Virus record (IMG/VR): IMGVR_UViG_3300044633_000631
Location: 1 to 64,000 of that record
Strand: one strand, 5' to 3'
Source: a virus
Length of the DNA: 64,000 bases
The position numbers and the translations under genes are program-made. This document shows, one piece after another, positions 33,100 to 41,265 of the stretch. The notes under the pieces were generated by a model, which was not told the origin of the DNA, searched no databases, and saw only the letters and a program-made list of their open reading frames with translations. Positions within the stretch are counted from its first letter, which is position 1; the number at the start of each line of letters is the position of its first letter.

Positions 33100-35049
33100 T
33101 TAATAAGTGTTATAATCTATGCCGATATAGCCTGGTTCCACATATCCGTCTACAAAATAGGATTGTACATTTATGATAGCTTTATCAGAGATCTTACCGG
33201 TATCTGTTGGTGTTCTTTCTGGACTAATGGTACCAGTAAATATGTCTATGGAATGAATAGTATCGACAATAACTTTATAAAAAGTTTTGGCTGTTATATC
33301 AGCTGTTTGAGAAGTGTCATGAACAGCTTTATTGAAGCCGAATAAGAATTGGTCTGAGTAAGTAAAAAGACTTGAAAGTATTTTATTAAATTCGGCTGAG
33401 AATGTGTCAAGTAACTTAGGAAAATCTTTTTCTACGGTAAAACTCTCTGATTGTAAAGGATCATCATTACCTAGTATATTATCGCTAACTAATAATGTAT
33501 CAATAATTGATTTATTTATCGTTCTAAAAGATTCTTCTGAATAAGATAAAGACGAGATGGCAGCCTTATTTGGTGACAATGATACTATATCTGAATAAAC
33601 AAACGCTGTGTATAATAATCTTACGACATCCATTTGTATAGCAATACTATCAGTGCTCTTTGCAATATCAATTAAACCTTTATCAACACTAAATAATAAT
33701 AATTCAGAGGTATTGAACACTTCGGATAAGTATCTATTAAATGTTAATCGAATAGTTATTAAATCTATAGGGTTAAAAGTATTTTCAATATTCTTTGTAA
33801 CAGATAGTGTTATTCTTTCTTTCGAACTAATAGATTCAATAAATAAACGTAAAGCATCAAACTTTAATGATATAATATCAGTAAGTAAACTATTATTCTC
33901 AATCGGTTTTACTAAATCAATTGAAGCCTCTTCAATACTTCTATAGAGAGTATTAACACCCTTTACCGAATAAAAATATAATTCATGACTATGTGTCAAT
34001 AACTCGCTAACATTCTTACCTATTTCAAGATATCGAGGATCCAATGAATTGATATTAGAATTATGTACTTGATCAAACGTAATGTAGCTTATATCGTTTT
34101 CTTTAATTGAATTACTAAAGGACTTATCTAAAGTTATAGCCGCACTATCATTAGCATTATATATTGCTATTAATTTTGTAGTGACATCAAAAGATAATAC
34201 CTCTGGTACAAATAGAGTTTCATTTGTGACTTTAAACATAGATGCATATTGCGCATCATCTATGTCGGCTAATCCGAATATATCATCACTACCTCGCATC
34301 GTATCTTCAATACTACGATAATATTCAACTATTCTATCTAAGATATCAGTAGCCGTAGGTATTTCTTGTAATTCTTTTTCAGTATTAAATACAACAAGTT
34401 CGCTATTACTAATAAAGTCGAGAGTTGTACGTTTAAATTCAGCAAGTAAGTCTATAGTGTCTGAAGGTATAGTACTGTCTATTAAGCCTTTATTAAACGA
34501 TAGTATAGCCTCTTCAGCAGTTTGATATATATCTTCAAAGAATCTAATTATTGTTAATCGTAATATAACAGAGTCATTGTATTTAAAATTATCAGCTAAG
34601 CGTTTCTCAACTTCTATATTAAGCTTATCTTGACTTACATTAGCATTATCTACAAGCTTTTTACCTATTGCATTGGAAATAAATTCTTGATAAGATAATG
34701 TATTAAGTAAAACTCTATTAAAGGTTGCTGCGACATATACGACGTCTGAACTTTTAAAGTAATCTAATGCACCAGTGAATGCTCTTATATCGACTAATGA
34801 AGATTTGCCTAAATCATATTGAGCTATTGTTATATCTTTAAAAGTTTCTATTGCAATAACAGGCGTGGTTGCTACCGAAGAGACTACAGGGATTTTAGGA
34901 GCATCACCATAAACCATCTTTGAATTAACTTTACCCTCTGCTACTGTCTTCTGTGTTTGTGTAGCAATTAATGTAGGGGAAGAAACCCTAGCAATCACTT
35001 CGGCTTTAACGGGTAAATCTACATTATATGGGACAAATATTCTAGACAT
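33100..35049 (-). CDS. large repetitive virion protein
   Basis: 649 residues made largely of ~50-residue imperfect repeats with the form D-x-x-x-L-x-F-x-x-x-x-x-D-x-x-x-x-x-(S/T)-D-x-(I/V), for example SVDKGLIDIAKSTDSIAIQM and SFNKGLIDSTIPSDTIDLLA. The C-terminus VDGYVEPGYIGIDYNTY is a short tail also seen in marine-phage fibre proteins. Probably a long fibrous tail component. No enzymatic motif is seen. Confidence 0.65.
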   Translation of the reverse strand: MSRIFVPYNVDLPVKAEVIARVSSPTLIATQTQKTVAEGKVNSKMVYGDAPKIPVVSSVATTPVIAIETFKDITIAQYDLGKSSLVDIRAFTGALDYFKSSDVVYVAATFNRVLLNTLSYQEFISNAIGKKLVDNANVSQDKLNIEVEKRLADNFKYNDSVILRLTIIRFFEDIYQTAEEAILSFNKGLIDSTIPSDTIDLLAEFKRTTLDFISNSELVVFNTEKELQEIPTATDILDRIVEYYRSIEDTMRGSDDIFGLADIDDAQYASMFKVTNETLFVPEVLSFDVTTKLIAIYNANDSAAITLDKSFSNSIKENDISYITFDQVHNSNINSLDPRYLEIGKNVSELLTHSHELYFYSVKGVNTLYRSIEEASIDLVKPIENNSLLTDIISLKFDALRLFIESISSKERITLSVTKNIENTFNPIDLITIRLTFNRYLSEVFNTSELLLFSVDKGLIDIAKSTDSIAIQMDVVRLLYTAFVYSDIVSLSPNKAAISSLSYSEESFRTINKSIIDTLLVSDNILGNDDPLQSESFTVEKDFPKLLDTFSAEFNKILSSLFTYSDQFLFGFNKAVHDTSQTADITAKTFYKVIVDTIHSIDIFTGTISPERTPTDTGKISDKAIINVQSYFVDGYVEPGYIGIDYNTY

Positions 35050-35638
35050 CCGCCACTAAGTCTGTAGGACTAAACAAGATTTCTACCATTCCTCTAACAG
35101 GTTTCCATGTTCTTGTAAAGAGCGACATTGTAGGCTCTGTTACTCTAAGCTCAAAGAATCCATAACTAGAAAATGTTGTAGTTGGTTGTATTGTCCATGC
35201 ATAGCCTAGGGTCGATGGAAATTGTACATAAATAATATTGAGTGTCGTTACTTCCCATAACGGATCAACATTAGGTAATAGCGCACTAATTCTTGCGGCA
35301 CCATAAAGTAGTCTATAGTATAAGCCATTATAGAGAACGACATCTTCTCTGTTATATGCAGCTACAGCACTCCACGTTCCTGCATTAGTTGGAACTCTTA
35401 CTACCAATTTCGCTTGATGTCCACCATTCTTTATCGTAGTTGGTGGTGATGTTTGATCTATTTCATTTGCGGCTTCAACAACAACAGCTTCCCATTTATA
35501 TCCTGCAATAGTAGCGTCTTCAATAAATGATAATGTTATAGGAAATTCTAATTGCTCACCTTTAATAAATGACCATAATATACTGCCACCGTCATCTATA
35601 ATGTCGTCTTTTAAATCTGTTAGCTTAGACCTTGCCAT
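35042..35638 (-). CDS. virion structural protein
   Basis: 198 residues, beta-rich. Contains WSAVAAYNREDVVLYNGLYY, which has the same Y-x-x-x-D-V-V-x-Y(N)G pattern as the modules in the 1025-residue fibre, suggesting one carbohydrate-binding-like module. The end (FFELRVTEPTMSLFTRTWKPVRGMVEILF) is a strand-rich domain. Overlaps the repetitive protein by 8 nt. Confidence 0.65.
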   Translation of the reverse strand: MARSKLTDLKDDIIDDGGSILWSFIKGEQLEFPITLSFIEDATIAGYKWEAVVVEAANEIDQTSPPTTIKNGGHQAKLVVRVPTNAGTWSAVAAYNREDVVLYNGLYYRLLYGAARISALLPNVDPLWEVTTLNIIYVQFPSTLGYAWTIQPTTTFSSYGFFELRVTEPTMSLFTRTWKPVRGMVEILFSPTDLVADV

Positions 35639-35984
35639 TTCTTAACTCCGACCTATCTGCCTTGTTATCTAACTTACTGAGTACTTGATCCAGTTTCCTC
35701 CCTAAAGACTCGCCTAGATCTTTCAAGTCCTGTTTCTTTGCATAATGGTCTGCCATTTGCAACTCTAGGTCTTCTAGTTTGTCTAGCTTTTTAGATATTT
35801 CAGTAAGCTGTAGTTGCATATCACTGCGCTTAACGTAGTCATTTGCGATTAATAATTTTAAAGCATTAACTTCCTTCTCAGAGTCTGCTAGGCTCGTTTG
35901 TATTCCATTTAATTTTGCTACACCTAAGGTAGCAATGAAACTAACAATACCTAAGACTATGTTTACCCAGTCTTGTGTATCCAT
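35625..35984 (-). CDS. N-terminal membrane-anchored coiled-coil protein (holin/spanin-like candidate)
   Basis: 119 residues from the ATG at 35984 (MDTQDWVNIV), preceded by AAAGGATTG and not overlapping the terminase; a longer start would run into it. Transmembrane segment WVNIVLGIVSFIATLGVAKL (6-25), then a long coiled coil of heptads (ISKKLDKLEDLELQMADHYA, SLGRKLDQVLSKLDNKADR). N-in/C-out orientation would put the coil in the periplasm. Similar proteins are annotated holin or unknown in other phages; lysis role is a guess. Confidence 0.65.
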   Translation of the reverse strand: MDTQDWVNIVLGIVSFIATLGVAKLNGIQTSLADSEKEVNALKLLIANDYVKRSDMQLQLTEISKKLDKLEDLELQMADHYAKKQDLKDLGESLGRKLDQVLSKLDNKADRSELRNGKV

Positions 35985-35994
35985 TTTCAATCCT

Positions 35995-37320
35995 TTAGAA
36001 ATTAAACCCACGAGAAACCCGTTTCCCGCCCGTTTGTATTGGATAGAGATATTCTGTGGCATATCTAATACCGTCAGAAAAATGCTCTATATTTTCGGAC
36101 TTATCAATTGTCGCGATATCTAAGTTGCGGTCTGTCCATTTTGTTCTTTCTAAGGATAAAATAGTACCGGAACATCTAGGATGTACATACAGGTCTATTT
36201 TACCTGAAGCTGTTAATAGTTTACGGTTTACAGCAGCTACACTATCAATAATAGGTGGTGCAGCCCTGTGTGCTCTACATATAATGCCATATGTCTCTAA
36301 TATACTAAAGTCAGTACGGCCTACTGGAGCAGAAGTCTTTCTAGCACGACCAGAAGGATCTGGATATGCATATATCTTATGGCCTTTATATTTTTCTTTA
36401 ATAGCAATAGCCAGTGATTCTGTATCAGGATGCCCTTGGAACTCATCAATAAATTGCATTTGATGCCCTCTAAGTGTGAAGACACTAGAACACTGACGCA
36501 TGACGTTAAAGTCAATACATATATGAACATCTTCACCTTCCATAAGGTCTTCTAATGTAGCATCAACATGTTTCTTACGATCAAAACAGTAGAATACACT
36601 GTTGCCTGATTCAGCAAATTGTGCTAAGTATTCTGATGCCCATGTTACTGGGTCAATCTTATCTTTAATCTTTTCTATTTCTTGTTGATCTAAGAATGGC
36701 GATTGTAAATAATCATACTGATAAAATCCCCAATCAGAGTCTGATTCATGATATGTAGATAGTGTATGAAAGAAATTATATCCTTTGGGTGTACTAATAA
36801 CTAATGAACGTCCAGGACTTCTAGCACCATAACTTAATGCTCTTTTGTTAGACCATCTAGTGGCAATAGTAGGCTGTATTACAGACATCCATGCGTCTTC
36901 AGCACCAAGACCTTTGGTACATGATGATATCTCATCCCATACGACAAAATAAGAACCCTTGCCACGCATACGTTCTACTGATTCATATGATAATAATCTT
37001 AATTCAACATTATTAGCGAACCAAAATCGTCCTAAGTCACGGGACATTTTGATAGAATAGTCTTCCATTCCCAAGTCGTATGCTATTAAAGGAAAATAAA
37101 TATCCTTTACTTGATCATAAGTAGGAGCAATGATGTACACTGTCTTATTAGGCACCTTAGCTGCTAGCTCGAGTAATTCAAATACAGCTGTAACTGCACA
37201 CACAGCAGCCATATATGATTTACCCCAACCCCTCGCGCAACACACTACGGCGTATCTTAATTTCTGCTCTACAAATAAATGTTTATATATTTCAGATTGT
37301 GCTGGATGAAGGTTAATCAT
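35995..37320 (-). CDS. terL: terminase large subunit
   Basis: 441 residues. Walker A CARGWGKS with K34; Walker B YFVVWDE with D129-E130; coupling motif ISTPKG (175-180); nuclease domain with CIDFNV (D270) and, downstream, AYPDPSGRARKT. The ATPase translocates DNA into the prohead and the RNase H-like nuclease cuts the concatemer. The start overlaps a small upstream gene by 8 nt. Complete and with all key residues visible. Confidence 0.95.
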   Translation of the reverse strand: MINLHPAQSEIYKHLFVEQKLRYAVVCCARGWGKSYMAAVCAVTAVFELLELAAKVPNKTVYIIAPTYDQVKDIYFPLIAYDLGMEDYSIKMSRDLGRFWFANNVELRLLSYESVERMRGKGSYFVVWDEISSCTKGLGAEDAWMSVIQPTIATRWSNKRALSYGARSPGRSLVISTPKGYNFFHTLSTYHESDSDWGFYQYDYLQSPFLDQQEIEKIKDKIDPVTWASEYLAQFAESGNSVFYCFDRKKHVDATLEDLMEGEDVHICIDFNVMRQCSSVFTLRGHQMQFIDEFQGHPDTESLAIAIKEKYKGHKIYAYPDPSGRARKTSAPVGRTDFSILETYGIICRAHRAAPPIIDSVAAVNRKLLTASGKIDLYVHPRCSGTILSLERTKWTDRNLDIATIDKSENIEHFSDGIRYATEYLYPIQTGGKRVSRGFNF

Positions 37321-37441
37321 ATAATACTAAGTCAATGAGATCGTTTAAAACGCATATACCTAAATACACCAATACAACAACAACCCATGTTGATGTCTCT
37401 AAAAAGGCATATGATGCAAACATAATTAAATTAGTAAACAT
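37313..37441 (-). CDS. small membrane protein
   Basis: 42 residues, with a transmembrane segment WVVVVLVYLGICVL (19-32) and an acidic end (NDLIDLVLYD). Overlaps the terminase start by 8 nt and the upstream stop by one base, which argues that it is translated. GGATTAC lies about 10 nt before the ATG. Function unknown. Confidence 0.55.
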   Translation of the reverse strand: MFTNLIMFASYAFLETSTWVVVVLVYLGICVLNDLIDLVLYD

Positions 37442-37596
37442 TATAATGTAATCCAAATCAAGAATGATATCGCTACTGCTGTCTGACATAGTAGGGCCTT
37501 AATTGCTAGTTGTTCGTTTTTAGGGATAAAATAAATTGTTAACATCATCAATGCTACTTGTGAGAACACAAATAACAGTTGAGCATTTTCACTCAT
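37441..37596 (-). CDS. small two-helix membrane protein
   Basis: 51 residues from the ATG at 37596 (MSENAQLLFVFSQVALMM). Two hydrophobic segments (LLFVFSQVALMMLTIYFI; LLCQTAVAISFLIWITL) separated by PKNEQLAIKA. Overlaps the TerS-like stop by 8 nt. The size and two-TM hairpin fit a small holin, but the location between TerS-like and TerL genes is unusual for one. Confidence 0.55.
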   Translation of the reverse strand: MSENAQLLFVFSQVALMMLTIYFIPKNEQLAIKALLCQTAVAISFLIWITL

Positions 37597-38023
37597 AATC
37601 GTCGTCGTCACTATCACTATACTCACCTATAATGTGTGTATCACCTTCTTTAGTTAAATTAATAACTAATGGGGATCTCATTTTATCTTCTATAATATTA
37701 GTCTCTGGAACACGTCCATATTTATAACGCAACAGTTTATCTGACACAGCTGTCATCTTATCTATTAGGTTCATATGTGTCTGTTCATTATACCATTTAG
37801 TCTTACCTGTAGATGTTAATGGTACTATTTTATTATCACGCCAGTCATTATAATATTGTAATTGTTCTTCTAAGAATCTATACTGGTGCACTAATGCTTC
37901 AATAGGGTCAAACCCTAAATCTTTAAGCTTAGCTACACTCAAACGTCCACCAGCAGTTAAATTACTCAGACGTTGTATCTTGACACCATCTTCTCTCTTC
38001 AGTGGCTTTGTCTGTGTGTCCAT
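37589..38023 (-). CDS. terminase small subunit-like protein
   Basis: 144 residues. N-terminal basic segment (KPLKREDGVKIQRLSN), then LSVAKLKDLGFDPIEALVHQYRFLEEQL, a helical region like the DNA-binding and oligomerisation part of small terminases, and a very acidic end SDSDDDDYE. First gene after tandem motifs P3/P4 and two small genes before TerL. Call rests on position and helical pattern. Confidence 0.6.
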   Translation of the reverse strand: MDTQTKPLKREDGVKIQRLSNLTAGGRLSVAKLKDLGFDPIEALVHQYRFLEEQLQYYNDWRDNKIVPLTSTGKTKWYNEQTHMNLIDKMTAVSDKLLRYKYGRVPETNIIEDKMRSPLVINLTKEGDTHIIGEYSDSDDDDYE

Positions 38024-38109
38024 AGTTTACTCACATTTCAGTTTGCATTCAATGAGTTACGTCTCCGTAGCCCTCTATTTTAAAAATTAACAATTATTTA
38101 TTATTAATC

Positions 38110-38128
38110 TTAGGGTTAATTTAACGGG
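38110..38128 (-). promoter_or_regulatory. P3: copy of the 19-bp phage promoter-like motif
   Basis: Same 19-bp core. Located 87 nt before the TerS-like start, so it is placed to drive the terminase and downstream structural genes. The flank on the minus strand is AGAAAAC before CCCG. Confidence 0.75.
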
Positions 38129-38159
38129 GTTTTCTATATGTCTCAGCGCTTTGCCCTTT

Positions 38160-38188
38160 AGGAAAAAGCCAGGGATCCCCTAAGGGAT
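38160..38188 (-). terminator. weak hairpin with T-run between P3 and P4
   Basis: On the minus strand ATCCC-TTAG-GGGAT (38188-38175) is a 5-bp stem with a 4-nt loop, followed after a short spacer by CTTTTTCC (38168-38161). It parallels the ATCCCTTA...TAAGGGAT repeat between P1 and P2. A weak terminator or processing site is possible. Confidence 0.4.
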
Positions 38189-38264
38189 ATATTTATTAGA
38201 TTAATTATTATTGATTAATAACTAAGGATTAACAACTAATGGATTATAATTCAGGGGAGCGGCT

Positions 38265-38283
38265 TTAGGGTTAATTTAACGGG
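38265..38283 (-). promoter_or_regulatory. P4: copy of the 19-bp phage promoter-like motif
   Basis: Same core, 155 bp upstream of P3. Its plus-strand left flank GGGGAGCGGCTTT is nearly identical to that of P2, so P2 and P4 share more than the core. Confidence 0.75.
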
Positions 38284-38290
38284 GTTAAGT

Positions 38291-38494
38291 CTATACGACA
38301 ATATAGAAAGTTGATCGTGAAGATCGACAATATGAACCATCACTCATATACCAATTAAATTCTGTTTCTATTCCCATTGGCGGTTGTATCGTAGTATCTT
38401 GCCCTGTTATTACTACTGTTGGTGATTTATATGCTACCTGTAATGTTCTACCAATAGTATCTGTTATTGTGGAGCCTAATATTATATCGTTCAT
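38291..38494 (-). CDS. unknown small protein immediately after a terminator
   Basis: 67 residues from the ATG at 38494 (MNDIILGSTITD). A longer start at 38527 would lie inside the terminator hairpin, so it is unlikely. There is no ribosome site: the ATG follows the terminator T-run almost directly. Beta-rich, with no known motif (QPPMGIETEFNWYMSDGSYC). P4 lies just past its stop. Confidence 0.55.
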   Translation of the reverse strand: MNDIILGSTITDTIGRTLQVAYKSPTVVITGQDTTIQPPMGIETEFNWYMSDGSYCRSSRSTFYIVV

Positions 38495-38497
38495 AAG

Positions 38498-38547
38498 AAA
38501 AAAAAAAATAAGGGGCCCTCCTACCACCCCGAAGGGCAGTAGGAGGG
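38498..38547 (-). terminator. strong intrinsic terminator
   Basis: On the minus strand CCCTCCTAC (38547-38539) pairs perfectly with GTAGGAGGG (38524-38516), with an additional CCC/GGG inside, followed by a run of 11 T residues (38508-38498). It ends the small-gene operon that starts upstream of 42 kb and isolates it from the late block. Confidence 0.88.
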
Positions 38548-38553
38548 AAAAGG

Positions 38554-38739
38554 TTAATCACGCAAGTGTAAAATTTTTACTAGAAATGAAACTGGAAATG
38601 CTAAAATTTGCCAAATTACTTTACCTATAAATCGACATAAAACTGTAAGATCATCAGGCGCATGTAAATGACAAGGCTCAATTGTTTTATTAATCATGAT
38701 TTCCCCGCATTTGCCACATGAATAATATGAATCATCCAT
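38554..38739 (-). CDS. zinc-ribbon membrane protein
   Basis: 61 residues: YSCGKCGEIM, then CHLHAPDD and VLCRF form a possible four-Cys/His zinc site, followed by a hydrophobic C-terminus (VIWQILAFPVSFLVKIL). Overlaps the upstream gene's stop by one base (TAATG). Last gene before the strong terminator. Function unknown. Confidence 0.68.
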   Translation of the reverse strand: MDDSYYSCGKCGEIMINKTIEPCHLHAPDDLTVLCRFIGKVIWQILAFPVSFLVKILHLRD

Positions 38740-39095
38740 TAGAATACCTCCTTAACTAAATCATGACTTGTTTCTTCATGCATGTAATATCTACCATTCT
38801 CATAAAACCAAGAACCATTGCACGCTTGACCAAGTCTAGCGGCCCAATAATTACCATAACCATCATAGTGTTTAACAACATACCGATCACCGTCTGCGTT
38901 ACTATATATGTGATCAATTTCTAGTTTCATAGGCATCACTAGAGACTCATTAGCAGATGTACATACACCATTCCCAAAATACCAATCAAGCTCTTCATTG
39001 AATAAATCAACACCGACAAATTTATCATCTTTTTCATATATTATATAAACACGATGATTGTCCCCATTTCTATATTCTTTGCAAACTTCAATCAT
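38739..39095 (-). CDS. two-module KxYxTxxG family protein
   Basis: 118 residues. Two copies of a short module: MIEVCKEYRNGDNHRVYIIY... ELDWYFGNG, and KLEIDHIYSNADGDRYVVKH... GSWFYENGRYYMHEETSHDLV. The module (K-x-Y-x-(T/N)-x-x-G-x-x-(V/Y), then W-x-x-(D/N)G, then DLV) recurs in at least seven genes between 38.7 and 46.2 kb. Predicted small beta-sheet. No catalytic motif; function unknown. Confidence 0.72.
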   Translation of the reverse strand: MIEVCKEYRNGDNHRVYIIYEKDDKFVGVDLFNEELDWYFGNGVCTSANESLVMPMKLEIDHIYSNADGDRYVVKHYDGYGNYWAARLGQACNGSWFYENGRYYMHEETSHDLVKEVF

Positions 39096-39289
39096 TATCT
39101 TAACCCCATTGCCGTTTCAATTTTAGCCAGATCTTCTTCATTTAGCAAATAGTCTGACCAAGCATTAACCTCATCATATGAAATCCTTACAGAGAAATTC
39201 TTTCCAGATTTTGAAATACATACTTCTGAGATTCTATCAAGGTTAATCAATACATTAGTTCCTTGATCTGTGACTTTTATAAAGTTCAT
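39095..39289 (-). CDS. small beta-strand protein (INLDRI family)
   Basis: 64 residues: MNFIKVTDQGTNVLINLDRISEV, then NFSVRISYDE, and an end helix LNEEDLAKIETAMGL. The order of strands, a central helix and strands, then a C-terminal helix is shared with the genes at 40868 and 41059, so these three are likely paralogues. Overlaps both neighbours by 1-4 nt. Confidence 0.68.
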   Translation of the reverse strand: MNFIKVTDQGTNVLINLDRISEVCISKSGKNFSVRISYDEVNAWSDYLLNEEDLAKIETAMGLR

Positions 39290-39636
39290 TTTATTTTCTC
39301 CTTTAAAGGATAGTGACTAGCGCATTCTGCTTTACCATCTACAGCATATCGTGCAGTTGTGTGTCCGATGGTGTTAGGGTACATAATGCCGATAACAGGA
39401 TACCTTCCGCTAGGGCTAATACTAGCGATAAACACGTGGTTATTCCAATGATCTAACCATGTATCCCCTGCTTTAATGTTTTCTACAACTAAATCAACAA
39501 GCCCATAACCTTCTTTAGAGTACCATTCAAGCTCACCAGTAAATGTATTCTCGCCTACGAACTGATCATGTTCTTTAAACAATATTCTAACACGTTGACC
39601 ATTTGTGTTTTTATACTCTTTGTCTACTTCAATCAT
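39286..39636 (-). CDS. two-module KxYxTxxG family protein
   Basis: 116 residues from the ATG at 39636 (MIEVDKEYKNTNGQRV); the ATG at 39693 would overlap the small gene upstream. First module MIEVDKEYKNTNGQRV... GELEWYSKEG is clearly paralogous to the first module at 39095-38739; the second is diverged (AGDTWLDHWNNHVFI... YPVIGIM... VDGKAEC). Function unknown. Confidence 0.7.
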   Translation of the reverse strand: MIEVDKEYKNTNGQRVRILFKEHDQFVGENTFTGELEWYSKEGYGLVDLVVENIKAGDTWLDHWNNHVFIASISPSGRYPVIGIMYPNTIGHTTARYAVDGKAECASHYPLKEKIK

Positions 39637-39796
39637 TACAGTTTGCCTCATTTTGTTCAATGAAGTGATCCAGAATCTCTTGAGTGACAACAATAGTTGT
39701 CATACCTGGAATCGGTTGATTTGAATACACAGCGTTATCATAGATAACATATGGTGTACCGACTAAACTAATAAAATATAATGCACAGTAACTCAT
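39629..39796 (-). CDS. small unknown protein
   Basis: 55 residues, MSYCALYFISLVGTPYVIYD... VTQEILDHFIEQNEANCND. Strong ribosome site (GAGGAAGTGAA) before the ATG. Overlaps the next start by 8 nt. Hydrophobic N-terminal part, then a helix. No motif. Confidence 0.65.
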   Translation of the reverse strand: MSYCALYFISLVGTPYVIYDNAVYSNQPIPGMTTIVVTQEILDHFIEQNEANCND

Positions 39797-39815
39797 TTCA
39801 CTTCCTCAATTAAAT

Positions 39816-40481
39816 TTAATAACGCCATCTCTTCTTCGATTCAAGCAATGCTGCAATTTTGCTTTCCATAATGTAGGGGTCTTCAATCACTTCGCGCACT
39901 TCTAAAAACTTACCATGGCGTCCTACTGAAACTATTTCGAATGTAGCCATTTTGTACTTTGTATCTAGCACACTTCCACAGACTTGTCCGATTTTTGAAA
40001 AATGATCCTGTCCAAAATAAAGATTTACATCAATTATGCCTGACGCTCTTTCAAGGAAGCCTGTGTCTCCTACTGCGGCTCGTTTAAAATGTTTAGACTC
40101 GTTTAAGATTTTATGGCCAGCACTGCTGTCATTCTCGAAAACATGCGGTGTACTATCAACGATTCTCTCAATTTCACCGACTGCTAAATAGGGATTTGCT
40201 ACAACACTGGTGACTACTAATGTTATATTATTACCACTACGCTTTATAATTTCGAATGTAGCTACCCTGTATTCATAAGGGAAGGCATTTCCATAAGTCG
40301 CGGGTAAATCCCCAATATGGCGTTGTTTGCCTGTTATTGGATCAAAGACAATTACTTGCAAAGTGCTAGAGAGTTTTCTTTCACGCTGTAATGCGCCTCT
40401 ATACCCTGCAGCAATACGTGGATAAAGTGCTTCTTTCTCGAATGCGCCTTTAGGTTTAAACATAGTAAATTTACAGTTCAT
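39816..40481 (-). CDS. unknown protein with an internal duplication
   Basis: 221 residues; start fixed by GGAGGAAGTACA. Two parallel halves: YRVATFEIIKRSGNNITLVV... VANPYLAVGEIERIV (about 70-110) and YKMATFEIVSVGRHGKFLEV... IEDPYIMESKIAALL (about 175-215). Each half also has a preceding G-x-(V/A)-x-G-x-x-Y-like segment. No recognised family; function unknown. Confidence 0.7.
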   Translation of the reverse strand: MNCKFTMFKPKGAFEKEALYPRIAAGYRGALQRERKLSSTLQVIVFDPITGKQRHIGDLPATYGNAFPYEYRVATFEIIKRSGNNITLVVTSVVANPYLAVGEIERIVDSTPHVFENDSSAGHKILNESKHFKRAAVGDTGFLERASGIIDVNLYFGQDHFSKIGQVCGSVLDTKYKMATFEIVSVGRHGKFLEVREVIEDPYIMESKIAALLESKKRWRY

Positions 40482-40684
40482 TGTACTTCCTCCACTAAAT
40501 CGTTATCATCAAAATCGCCATTAATAAATTTTCCATCTAATGTAAATGTCGCGGGATCTAATATCCAATCTTCATATGTTGCAGCAATAACAGGATACGT
40601 AATATCTTTATCACCGATGTACACGACTTCCCAAATCTGTCCGTCTATGCTTTTGTACTTTTTGCCCACTTCTAATTTTAACAT
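40478..40684 (-). CDS. single-module KxYxTxxG family protein
   Basis: 68 residues: VGKKYKSIDGQIWEVVYI, YPVIAATY, TFTLDGKF and end DDNDLVEEVQ, the whole module. Overlaps the gene at 39816 by 4 nt. Confidence 0.7.
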   Translation of the reverse strand: MLKLEVGKKYKSIDGQIWEVVYIGDKDITYPVIAATYEDWILDPATFTLDGKFINGDFDDNDLVEEVQ

Positions 40685-40877
40685 TGTGCTTCTCCACTTT
40701 TGCTATGAATGTATGAATATGATGTCCACCAAGAATATCTCCAACCCATGCCATGACAATAGGTTTCTTAGAATACATCATATTGTGTTTGTACTCAAAC
40801 TTATCACCATCAATGTCAACGCCCGTGAAGGCGCTGACGTTTGACGATAATATTAAAAATAATATTATTAGAGGCAT
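40611..40877 (-). CDS. small exported protein candidate
   Basis: 88 residues from the ATG at 40877 (a GTG lies in frame at 40886). MPLIILFLILSSNVSA followed by FTGVDIDG looks like a signal peptide with cleavage after VSA; the rest is Lys/His-rich. Its 3' end overlaps the next gene by 74 nt, which is unusual here, so part of it may be non-coding. Confidence 0.5.
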   Translation of the reverse strand: MPLIILFLILSSNVSAFTGVDIDGDKFEYKHNMMYSKKPIVMAWVGDILGGHHIHTFIAKVEKHNVKIRSGQKVQKHRRTDLGSRVHR

Positions 40878-41065
40878 TCTTCCCACTTCTTGAATTGTTC
40901 AATTACCTTCATTGAAGTTTCTCTTGAAACAATATACCGTCTAGTGTGTTCATTTGGCCCTTTATACTTTAGCGCAATTATACGCTTATCAACAGCAATA
41001 TTACGAACACTATCAGTATCAACACAAACGAGACTGCCTCTTTTTGTCATAAACTTAATTAACAT
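40868..41065 (-). CDS. small beta-strand protein (INLDRI family)
   Basis: 65 residues from the ATG at 41065, which has GGAG seven bases upstream. LIKFMTKRGSLVCVDTDSVRNIAV, IIALKYKG, YIVSRETSMKVIEQF repeat the strand-helix order of the 39095 and 41059 genes. Function unknown. Confidence 0.65.
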   Translation of the reverse strand: MLIKFMTKRGSLVCVDTDSVRNIAVDKRIIALKYKGPNEHTRRYIVSRETSMKVIEQFKKWEECL

Positions 41066-41265
41066 AATTTGCTCCATTGGAATCTTAATGCACGAGCTAT
41101 TTCATGCCAAGTTTCATATGTGACAGTGTGGCATTTATTGTGAGTAGGATATGAAACGCCTACATAGTACTTCTTATCATCTGAATAAAGCGCTACACTC
41201 TCTGTTGCATTAAAGTTGATTGTAATTAACTCATCTTCTGTACTCTTAATTACTATAATATTCAT
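41059..41265 (-). CDS. small beta-strand protein (INLDRI family)
   Basis: 68 residues: MNIIVIKSTEDELITINFNATESVAL, YYVGVSYPT and an end helix ETWHEIARAL. Paralogous in layout to the genes at 39095 and 40868. Overlaps both neighbours. Confidence 0.65.
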   Translation of the reverse strand: MNIIVIKSTEDELITINFNATESVALYSDDKKYYVGVSYPTHNKCHTVTYETWHEIARALRFQWSKLC

